A program made the translations under genes and the position numbers. From Vitellaria paradoxa (taxonomy: Eukaryota > Streptophyta > Magnoliopsida > Ericales > Sapotaceae), in assembly GCA_019916065.1 (NCBI GenBank), contig CM034236.1, positions 21,469,508 through 21,533,507 on the forward strand: a stretch of DNA of 64,000 nt. The letters run 5' to 3'. Below the pieces are notes generated by a model. The model searched no databases. It worked only from the letters and a program-made list of their open reading frames with translations, and was not told the DNA's origin. This document shows positions 11,996-20,509 of the stretch, one piece after another; the first letter of the stretch is position 1; every line of letters begins with the position of its first letter.

Positions 11996-14857
11996 TTGAA
12001 GGCCTTAAGAATTTCTATTTCAGATTGTTGTGGTTGTAGAATGATATCAAAAGTCTTGGGAATCTCTATTTGAGGTTCTTAGGGTTGTGGAAAGACATTG
12101 GAAGACTTAGGAATCTCTATTTCAGATTGCTGGGGTTGTAGGATGGCGTTGAAGGCCTTTGGAATCTCTATTTCAAGTTTCTAGAGTTGTAGGAAAGTAT
12201 TAAGGCGTTAGGAGTTTCTATTTCAGATTCATAGGGCTGTGGGTTTGCATTGAAGGTCGTAGGAATCTCTATTTCAGATTTCTATGGTTTTTACGTCGCA
12301 TTGAAGGCCTTAGGAATCTCCATTTTAGATGCCCAGGGTTGTAGGATGGCATTGAAAGTTTTGAGAATCTCTATTTCAGGTTCCTAGGATTATGGGAAAA
12401 ATTGATAGCCTTAGGAGTCTCTATTTCTGATTCCTAGGGTTTTAGAAAAGTATTGAAAGTCTTAGGAATCTCTATTTCAGATTCCTAAGGTTGTAGGATG
12501 GCATTGAAGCCTTTGGAATTGCTATTTCAGGTTTAGAGGGCTATAAGAAAACATTGAAGGCCTTAAAAATCTCTATTTTAGATTCCTAGGGTTGTAGGAT
12601 GGCACAGACTGCCTGAAAAATCTCTATTTTAGATCCCCCTGAGGTTGTAGGATGGCGCTAAGGATCTTAGGAATCTGTATTTCAAGTACTAGGTTTACAG
12701 GAATGTATTGAAGGCGTTAGGAATCTCTATTTCAGATTACTATGGTTGTGGGATGGCATTGAAAATCTTTGGAAACTCTATCTCAAGTTACTAGGGTTGT
12801 AGGAAAGTGTCGAATACCTTAAGAATCTCTATTTCAGATTCTTTGGGTTGTAGGGAAGTATCGAAGGCATTAGAAATCTCCATTTCAGATTCTTAGGGCT
12901 TTAGGATGGCATTAAAGGCCTTAGGAATCTCCATTTCAGATTCTTAGGGGTTTAGGCTGGCATTAAAGGCCTTAGAAATCTCTATTTCAGATCCATACGA
13001 TTGTAGGATGGCATTAAATGCCTGAGTAATATCTATTTCAGATTCAGAGGGTTGCAGGAAAGTATTGAAGGCCTTAGAAATCGATTTTTCAGATTCGTAT
13101 GGCTATGGGATGACATTGAAGGCATTTTGCATCTCTATTTCAAATTCCTAAGGTTTTGGGAAAGCATTTAGTGCCTTCGGAATCTCGATTTTAGATTCGT
13201 AGGGTGGTTATGGGGATGGCATTGAAGGGCTTGGAAATCTTTATTTCAGATTCTTAGTTTTGTAGAAAAACATTGAAGGCCGTAGGAATCTCTATTTCGG
13301 ATTCCTAGGTTTTATACACACGTTGAAGGCCTTAAGAATTTCTATTTCAGATTGCTGTGGCTGTAGGATGAAATCAAAAGTCTTAGGAATCTCTATTTCA
13401 GGTTCTTAGGGTTGTGGGAAGACATTGGAAGACTTAGAAATCATTATTTCAGATTGCTGGGGTTGTAGGATGGCGTTGAAGGCCTTTGGAATCTCTATTT
13501 CAAGTTTCTAGAGTTGTAGGAAAGTATTAAAGGCCTTAGAAGTTTCTATTTCAGATTCATAGAGCTATGGGAAGGCATTGAAAGCCGTAGGAATCTCTAT
13601 TTCAGATTCCTATGATTTTTACGTCACATTGAAGGCCTTAGGAATCTCCATTTTAGATGCCCAGGGTTGTAGGATGGCATTGAAAGTTTTGAGAATCTCT
13701 ATTTCAGGTTCCTAGGATTATGAGAAAAATTGAAGGTCTTAGAAATGTCTATTTCTGATTCCTAGGGTTTTAGAAAAGTCTTAAAAGTCTTAGGAATCTC
13801 TATTTCAGATTCCTAAGGTTGTAGGATGGCATTGAAGCCTTTGGAATTGCTATTTCACGTTTAGAGGGCTATAAGAAAACATTGAAGGCCTTAAAAATCT
13901 CTATTTTAGATTCCTAGAGTTGTAGGATGGCACAGACTGCCTGAAAAATCTCTATTTTAGATCTCCCTGAGGTTGTAGGATGGCGCTAAGGGTCTTAGGA
14001 ATCTGTATTTCAAGTACTAGGGTTACAGGAATGTATTGAAGGCGTTAGGAATCTCTATTTCAGATTACTATGGTTGTGGGATGGCATTGAAAATATTTGG
14101 AATCTCTATCTAAAGTTACTAGAGTTGTAGGAAAGTGTCGAATGCCTTAAGAATCTCTATTTCAGATTCCTTGGGTTGTAGGGAGGCATCGAAGGCATTG
14201 GGAATCTGCATTTCAGATTCTTAAGGTTTTAGGTTGGCATTAAAAGCCTTAGCAATCTCCGTTTCAGATTCTTAGGGTTTTAGGATGGCATTAAAGGCCT
14301 TAGAAATCTCTATTTCAGATCCATATGATTGTAGGATGGCATTGAATGCCTGCATAATATCTATTTTAGATTTATAGGGTTGCAGGAAAGTGTTGAAAGC
14401 CTTAGAAATCGATTTTTCAGATTCGTATGGCTATGGGGTGACATTGAAGGCATTTTGTATCTCTATTTGAGATTCCTAAGGTTTTGGGAAAGCATTTAGT
14501 GCCTTCGGAATCTCGATTTTAGATTCGTAGGGTTATGGGGATGGCATTAAAAGGCTTGGAAATCATTATTTCAGATTCCTAGTATTGTAGGAAAACATTG
14601 AAGGCCGTAGGAATCTCTATTTCGGATTCCTAGGTTTTATAAACGCGTTGAAGGCCTTAAGAATTTCTATTTCAGATTTCTGTGGCTGTAGGATGAAATC
14701 AAAAGTCTTAGGAATCTCTATTTCAGGTTCTTAGGGTTGTGGGAAGACATTGGAAGACTTAGGAATCTTTATTTCAGATTGCTGGGGTTGTAGGATGGCG
14801 TTGAAGGCCTTTGGAATCTTTATTTCAAGTTTCTAGAGTTGTAGGAAAGTATTAAAG
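11996..14857 (-). repeat. Higher-order repeat, inverted arm
   Basis: From about 11996 every monomer is read as the reverse complement (for example 'ggaatctctatttcagattcc' instead of 'ggaatctgaaatagagattcc'). The same landmark variants return in reverse order: the complement of the CGACGTAAAAACC block lies at about 12290 and 13616, 1326 bp apart. Mirror-pairing of landmarks (11901 with 12300, 10575 with 13626) puts the axis of symmetry near 12.1 kb. The direct strand switch lies at 11995/11996, so about 215 bp of unpaired array form the loop. The arm runs into a truncated copia LTR at 14858. Confidence 0.9.
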
Positions 14858-15020
14858 GCCTAAAAATCAGGGATCAAATTTCCGTAAATCAAGAGATAAA
14901 AACTGCAACTCCTAATCTACACAAATCTAATTCAGTCATATCCTAATCTATACAAATCATACCAAACTTAATCTAATCCAATCTGATTCAATCATACCAA
15001 AAATATATGATTTATCTCCA
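14858..15020 (-). repeat. 3' LTR of the copia element, truncated
   Basis: It matches 19859-20022 of the other LTR: both contain 'ctgcaactcctaatctac' and 'accaaaaatatatgattta'. On the minus strand it starts TGGAGATAAATC right after the polypurine tract. The remaining 119 bp of the LTR are absent, and the sequence passes directly into the 51-bp satellite. The two share only a short 'cctaa' at the joint. Confidence 0.9.
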
Positions 15021-15031
15021 CTCCCCCTCAA
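15021..15031 (-). other. Polypurine tract
   Basis: The minus strand reads TTGAGGGGGAG directly before the TG of the 3' LTR, the expected position of the plus-strand primer for reverse transcription. Confidence 0.85.
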
Positions 15032-16474
15032 CCTGGGAGTATATATTAATCATTCCCAGCTTATTTACCAAATTTTCAAAACTTGGTTTATGTAAACTTT
15101 TCGTCAAGACATCTGCTGCTTGCTCTTTAGTTGAGATGTAGTTCAAACACACACTTCCATTGTCTACCTTCTCCTTGATGAAGTGTCGATCAACCTCAAC
15201 ATGCTTAGTACGATCATGATGAACTGGATTTTGTGCTATGCTCACTGCTGCCTTGTTATCATAGTATATTCTCATAAGAGTATAATTAGGCATTCTTAGT
15301 TCCTTCAATAGTCTCTTTAGCCAAATTCCTTCACAAATTCCATAGGCTAAGGCTCAAAATTCAGCTTCCGCACTACTTCTTGCAACAACAGGCTGTTTTT
15401 TACTCCTCTAGATTACTAAATTGTCCCACAAATAAGTACAATAGCTTGAAGTAAATCTTCCATCAACTGAAGAACCTGCCCAATCTGCATCAGTGTAGAT
15501 TTCCACCATTCTGTGATTTCCTTTCTTGAAAAACAATCCCTTTCCAGGTGTATTCTTCAAGTACTTTAAAATTCTGAACACAGCTTCAAGATGATGCTTC
15601 TTTGGTGAGTGCATGAACTTCTGATACGTTTCTTTGTTGACTTCTTCTCCTCCTTCCAAATCCAACTTACTATTAGGATCCATTAGAGTCTCAGCTGGTT
15701 TGCAACCTAACATACCCAATTCTTGCAATAGATCAAGTACATATTTCCTCTGATTAATTGTAATTCCTGTGCTGCTGCAGGCCACTTCCATACCAAGAAA
15801 ATATCTTAAGATCCCCAGGTCCTTTAATTCAAACTCACCTGCTAGATACTCCTTTAAGGACTTTAATTCCACAAAATCATCTCCTGTGACAATGATATCA
15901 TCTACATATACAATGAGAATAGCAACCTTAACATCCTAAGAATGTTTACAGAACAATGTGTGATTAGTTTGGGCTTGAATAAACCCCTTCTTCTTAATAG
16001 CTCGAGTGAATTTGTCAAACCATTCCCTCGGTGATTGTTTCAGTCCATAGAGGGATTTCTTCAATCTACAGACCATGTTGTTTTCTCCCTTAAATCCTAG
16101 AGATGCCCCCATATAAATTTCTTCATGTAAATCACCATTTAGGAAAGCATTCTTCACATCTAGTTGCTATAAAGGCCATCCCAGATTACCTGCCAAAGAG
16201 AGTAAGACTCTTATAGTATTCAGCTTAGCTACAGGTGCAAAAGTCTCTTGATAGTCTATCCCATATGTTTGAGTAAATCCTTTAGCAACTAGTCTACTTT
16301 TATATCTACTAATACTCCCATCAGCATTGTGTTTTATAGTGAAGACCCATTTACAGCCAACTGTTCTCTTTCCAGCAGGTAGTTTCACCATTTCCCAAGT
16401 ATTGTTTCTCCTAAGTGCATCCATTTCTTCCTGCACTACTGCTTTCCAGTTTGGATCAGCTAGAACTTCTTCTA

Positions 16475-16734
16475 TATTAAGATAGTTTGGCCATGTTAGA
16501 AGGCGTCCAGCGGAGACACCTGTTAGAAGGTGTGAAAGTATGGAGATTGCTAGGAGTAGGAGAGGTAGAGGAAGACCCAAGAGAAGTTGGAAAGAGACTA
16601 TTAAACATGATCTTACCTACCTAGATCTATTGGAGGATATAATTTTAAACAGATCTAATTGACGTCGACAAATCCATATAGCCGACCCCACCTAGTGGGA
16701 AAAGGCTTGGTTTAGTTTGGTTTGGTTTATAGTT
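16475..16734 (+). mobile_element. RTE LINE 3' fragment nested in copia pol
   Basis: The last about 260 bp of an RTE LINE lie here in plus orientation. They match the 3' ends of the elements at 24324-26455 (opposite strand) and 45182-48364: 'tttggccatgttagaaggcg', 'gtgaaagtatggagatt', 'aggagaggtagaggaagacc', and the tail (TTGGT)n at 16713-16734. The copia reading frame is interrupted exactly here (IAPFTTI on one side, IEEVLADPNWK on the other), so the LINE copy landed in an existing copia element. Confidence 0.9.
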
Positions 16735-17057
16735 GTAAATGGGGCAATGGTAAAGGCACGAAAATTAGGAGACAGCCTCGCATAAGACACAAACTTGGAT
16801 ATTGGATACTAAGTGCAGGATCTTATTCCTTTCCTGACAGCAATTGGCAGATCTAAATCCTGGTCTTGGGTCTCAATACAATGCTGATTCTGGTCATTGC
16901 TAGCTTCATTATCCTGGGAACTAGAATTCGAGTCAGATTGGCCTTGCCTTTTTTGATTTCTCCTAGAATAAACAAGTAATTGACCCTCTGGTTGAGAGCC
17001 AAATCTGATATTCTCTCCCCCTGACTGAGAAGTATCTCCTCTTGTTTCCATATTCGG

Positions 17058-17822
17058 CTAAGTGACTATGTCACTGAGCTCAGATGAAATATTAGGCATT
17101 AAAGGCAAAGACAAGGAAGGAGATGAGGATAAAGGTGAGGCAGTGTTCTGAGGTAGGCAAGATTCCCCTTCAGGAATATCATCTTCACTTAAAGTCTCCC
17201 CCTGAAGATAAGTGTTGGTAAAATAAGATTGAGACTCAACAAAAAAGACATCCATAGAAACAAATATTCTTCGAAGAGAAAGAGAGTAACATTTGTACCC
17301 ACGGTGATTAGAAGAGTACCCAATGAAAACACATTTTATGCTTTTTGGATCAAGTTTGGACTGATTTGGTGAGTGATTGTGAACAAAAACAGTACAGCCA
17401 AAAATTTTTAAAGCTAGGGAGGACATAGACCTAAAGGTTGGGAATTGATGTAGGAGGATGGACAAAGGAGAAGAAAAATCAAGGATTCTTGAGGGCATTC
17501 TGTTAATTAAATATGAGGCAGTTAGGACAACTTCACCCCATAGATATTTAGGTATATTCATAGTGAACATTAAGGCTCTAGCAACCTCAAAAAGATATTG
17601 GTTTTTTCTCTCAACTACACCATTTTGTTGGGGTGCATCTGGACATGAACTCTGATGAATGATCCCATTAGTAGCAAGATAATCACTAAGAGTTGAGTTA
17701 CAATATTCCCTACCATTGCCAATCCTTAAGGTTTGAATAGAGACATGAAACTGAGTCAATACCATTGAGTGAAAGGACTGAAATATTCGAGCAACTTCTG
17801 ATTTTTCTTTAAGGAGATACAC
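17058..17822 (-). pseudogene. Copia integrase core and C-terminal segment
   Basis: This 254-codon open stretch has LRIGNGREYCNSTLSDYL, where the usual catalytic Asp of 'SDNG' is replaced (IGNG), then SCPDAPQQNGVVERKNQYL with the catalytic Glu, and VLTASYLINRMPSRIL. The region after 17350 holds the copia-specific GYSSNHRGYKCYSL block. The missing catalytic Asp and the flanking stops agree with a dead element. Confidence 0.9.
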
Positions 17823-17930
17823 CCAACAAACCCGTGTGTGATCATCAATAAAAGTGACAAACCAACGAGTACCTGAGACATTTTTAACACGAGAGGGTCC
17901 CCATATATCACTGTGGATTAGAGAAAAAGG

Positions 17931-18674
17931 CTAAGATTTTTTGTATGGTTTCACAGGGAATTGTGCACAACAATGTTTACCAAGTAAACAAAATTCACAA
18001 CTGAAGGAATTGGGATTTTTATTGATAAACAAATCTGGAAACAGTTTTTTGAGATAATGGAAATCAGGATGGCCTAGCCTATAATGCCTTAACATAATTT
18101 CATCTTTATTGGAACTAAGAGAAGATACATGCTCTGCAATAACAGCAATTTTTTCTAGGCTGTCTTCAATATCAAAATAGTAGAGTCCATCTCTTACTCT
18201 AGAACTGCCAATCATCACTCTCGAATCCAGTTCCTGAAGTTCACAACCATTAGCAAAGAACTTAGCACAGCAGTTTACTTCATGAGTAAGTTTGCTAATT
18301 GAAATCAGGTTGCAAGTTAGATTGGAAACATAGAGGACAGAATGAAAGGAAATATTTTTTGAGAGATAAATTGATCCCTTTCCCTCAACTGTGGAATATG
18401 AGCCATCTGCAACTCTAACTCTAGATCTCCCAGAGTATGGCGTATAAGAGTAGAATAGAGATAAATTACCTGTCATGTGATCGGAAGCCCCAGAATCAAA
18501 CATCCAAGAAGCCTTGTTCTTTGTATGCAAGGCTGTACCTGAAGCAGTAGCAGAAGTGCCTACATTTCCAGCTGTTGGTTGGCTTAGCAACTTCTGCAAT
18601 TGTTCTAGTTGGGTTTTGTTTAAGAAGATCCCATTCAGTTCTAATTCCTTTCGAGATTCAACAGGTTTTTCCAC
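17931..18674 (-). pseudogene. Copia aspartic protease and GAG-pre-integrase segment
   Basis: A 247-codon open stretch contains WMFDSGASDHMTGN, with the DSGA catalytic motif of retroviral-type aspartic protease, at about residue 58. This is followed by LRHYRLGHPDFHYLKKLFP and CEFCLLGKH, the His/Cys zinc-binding GAG-pre-integrase region. It ends at a stop at 17931 in what should be the start of the integrase core. It is one piece of the broken gag-pol frame. Confidence 0.88.
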
Positions 18675-18791
18675 TGTTGTTGCTTGAAAGCTCTTACTTC
18701 AACTTGATCCTCAACATTTCCAGTTGGCTAGCTTTCCATGGAGATCCCAGCAGATATCTCTTGTATGTTTTGGTTTGTTGCAATGATTACA

Positions 18792-19600
18792 CTAGGGTCT
18801 TCCTCCTCTTTCTCCTTTTTGATGACTTCTTTGGTCACGATCATTTTTAACTGCAAGAGCAGTGGTTTCAATAGATCTTTCACCGACTATAGTGAAAGAT
18901 ACTTCTTTGTTTCCTCCAACTCCAAGCATGACCCTTCTTCTGCTTGCTTCCCTTCTTACTTCAACAAATGCCTCATCAATGGAAGGCAAAGGCTTGTGGC
19001 CAAGAATCCTATCACGTACCTCATCTAACTCTTTGTTTAAGCCTGCCAGAAATTCATACAATCTCTCCTTCTCCAAGTGTCTTTTGAATTTTATGTTGTC
19101 CTCTAAATCTCCCCAGTCAGCTTCATAGTGTAAATCCAGTTCCTGCCAAAGGACTTGTAGTTCATTGTTCCAGACTTCCTTATCTTATCTCCTTCAATCG
19201 ATTTTTTTATCTCAAATACCTGAGAGGCATTTTTGAGACCTGAGTGATTGGCATTCACAGCATCCCAGATTGCTTATGCTATGCGAAGAAATAGGCAGGT
19301 TCTACTAACGTGAGGCTCCATAGAATTAATTAACTAGGTCATAACAATTGAGTTGTTAATTTCCCAATTTGCATAAGCAGGATCCTCTGGTTTAGGCTGT
19401 TTGATATCTCCATTGAGATATCCCATTTTCCCTTTGCCTCGAATGACCAAAAGGACTGATCGAGACCATTGAATGAAATTCTTTCCATTCAACTTATGAT
19501 TGGTGATTTGCAAGGCTGTGGCTTCTCCAAAGTTTTGAGTAGCCATTGGAGGTTGGGGATGATTAGAGGAGAGAGTTTCAGATTCCTTTTCTGAACTCAT
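18792..19600 (-). pseudogene. Copia gag relic
   Basis: The frame starts at an ATG at 19600 about 130 bp after the primer-binding site. Its first 88 residues include NHKLNGKNFIQWSRSVLLVI and GKGKMGYLNGD, the N-terminal block of copia gag (UBN2/DUF4219-like). A stop follows at 19334, but homology continues through it (LINSMEPHVSRT and IWDAV are recognisable) and resumes in another frame at 19076-18792 with EFLAGLNKELDEVRDRILG and PLPSIDEAFVEVRREASRR. These are the C-terminal helices of the same domain. Several stops and at least one frameshift make it non-functional. Confidence 0.85.
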
Positions 19601-19728
19601 TTGGATAAATCAAAATGGGACGAAGGAGGATAGAACTTGGCTAAGGAGGACTAACCTTAGCTGAGAAAAAATGGAGTGGCTAAGGAAGACAAACCTTAGC
19701 CGAGGAAGAAAGAAATTGGAGATTTACT

Positions 19729-19740
19729 GCTCTGATACCA
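19729..19740 (-). other. Primer-binding site (initiator tRNA-Met type)
   Basis: The minus strand reads TGGTATCAGAGC immediately after the 5' LTR. This is the standard plant copia primer-binding site, complementary to the 3' end of initiator methionine tRNA. Confidence 0.92.
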
Positions 19741-20022
19741 TGAAAGTATTTCACTTTTCTATATTTTACAAGAGAGATTACATCCCTATATATACACATG
19801 TAGTTGATAACCTTTCCAAATCAATACCTATCAGCAGCCTAGAATTAGGGAAACTAACTCCTAAAAATCAAGGATCAAATTTCTGTAAATCAGAAGCTAA
19901 AAAACTGCAACTCCTAATCTACACAAATCTGATTCAATCATATCCTAATCTATACAAATCATACCAAACTTAATCTAATCCAATCCGATTCAATCATACC
20001 AAAAATATATGATTTATCTTCA
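19741..20022 (-). repeat. 5' LTR of the copia element
   Basis: This 282-bp sequence begins TGAAGATAAATC and ends CTTTCA on the minus strand, so it has the TG...CA ends of LTRs. Its distal part (19859-20022) is repeated at 14858-15020 with about 95% identity by eye. It lies immediately before the primer-binding site. Confidence 0.9.
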
Positions 20023-20205
20023 GTTACTATCACTACTGTGTGTGATTACTTGATTGGTTTGATTCAAAAAATTTCAATTTATATAATAGCGGGTTCACTC
20101 ATCGTTCAAATAGTGCGATCCTTTTACATCCAAAACCATGTATCCACCCATAGAAGATAAGAACATCAGGAAATCTAAAAAGGGGGGGGGGCTTCAAAGC
20201 AACCA

Positions 20206-20400
20206 CAAGAAATCGACTACTTTGAATGCCAAGGCTACGACCGCATCGCTCAAGTCTGTGCCAACAAGAAGAATAAAAACTAAGTTAAAGTGTTGAACAC
20301 CACTATTGATGACGATTCTAATTCCAATGACTCTTCCTCCTCCGCCTATTCTGAAGATGAGGGTGATTTTATCACTTTTTTAGCCTCACATATTCTGTAG
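20206..20400 (+). pseudogene. Retrotransposon gag zinc-knuckle relic
   Basis: In the frame starting at 20206 the sequence reads EIDYFECQGYDRIAQVCANK, a decayed CCHC knuckle in which the first Cys is Tyr and the His is Arg. It is followed after a stop by an acidic Ser/Asp/Glu-rich run (DDDSNSNDSSSSAYSEDE), as in many plant copia gag proteins. It is short and damaged and on the opposite strand from the neighbouring copia element, so it belongs to another insertion. Confidence 0.45.
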
Positions 20401-20509
20401 GTACAAAGACGGGTACCCTAAGCAACACTGAGACACCATCTAAAAGTGAAGATTTTGATGAGTATTATAAGCTTGCAATCAACTCTTCTAAGATTGCTGT
20501 GGGAGCGTA

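Larger units (their letters stand above)
1..14857. repeat. 51-bp (17-codon) satellite array with internal strand switch
   Basis: The whole stretch is built of degenerate copies of one 51-bp monomer, about 290 in a row, and it continues leftward out of the window. In the first 12 kb each unit carries blocks such as GGCCTTCAATGCCATCCCAC, then AACCCTAGGAATCTGAAATA, then GAGATTC. The spacing stays at multiples of 51 over kilobases (for example 1274 and 1326 bp between landmark variants). Because 51 is divisible by 3, the minus strand of the left part stays open in one frame and reads a 17-residue repeat close to GLRNLYFRFLGLWDGIE. The other five frames of the consensus hit a stop in every unit. 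Scattered substitutions and small indels break even the open frame into pieces of 60-110 codons, so I see no intact protein gene. Monomers differ from one another by roughly 10-25% by eye, which marks an old array apart from the younger higher-order part at 9.3-14.8 kb. No known satellite family name is claimed. Confidence 0.95.
15012..17051 (-). pseudogene. Copia linker, reverse transcriptase and RNase H, broken
   Basis: Read right to left: the linker ends in IRSCT at 16809; after an in-frame TAG it continues YPISKFVSYARLSPNFRAFT down to about 16735, a typical copia block before RT. An RTE fragment then intervenes (16475-16734). RT resumes with VLADPNWKAVVQEEMDALRR, TVGCKWVFTIKHNADGSISR and LVAKGFTQTYGIDYQETFAP. 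The YVDD active site is coded at 15897-15908, followed by FLGMEVACSSTGITINQRKY. RNase H is recognisable from YTDADWAGSSVDGR, NKAAVSIAQNPVHHDRTKH and QAADVLTKSL. Stops near 15935, 16160 and 15400 break the frame. Confidence 0.9.
14858..20022 (-). mobile_element. Degenerate Ty1/copia LTR retrotransposon
   Basis: Reading the minus strand, the element has a 5' LTR (19741-20022), a primer-binding site next to it, gag, protease, integrase, reverse transcriptase and RNase H in copia order, a polypurine tract, and a 3' LTR fragment (14858-15020). Protease before integrase before RT identifies Ty1/copia. The coding part carries many stops and frameshifts, so it cannot be autonomous. The 3' LTR lacks its distal 119 bp, where the 51-bp satellite takes over. 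An RTE LINE 3' fragment splits pol at 16475-16734. A target-site duplication cannot be tested because the left end is missing. Confidence 0.93.

Noticed and set aside
1..14857. CRISPR-like regular repeats
   Set aside because: Units are head-to-tail without unique spacers, diverged, and in a plant nuclear context.
16500..16580. Signal-peptide-like start ([19 protein letters not shown]) on a copia fragment
   Set aside because: This is the antisense reading of the nested RTE 3' end. The same sequence appears at 24452 as an antisense shadow of the other RTE.
16735..16809. SINE-like text ('ggggcaatggtaaaggc', 'gagacagcctcgc')
   Set aside because: On the minus strand it translates to YPISKFVSYARLSPNFRAFT, the normal copia block before RT, so it is copia coding sequence.
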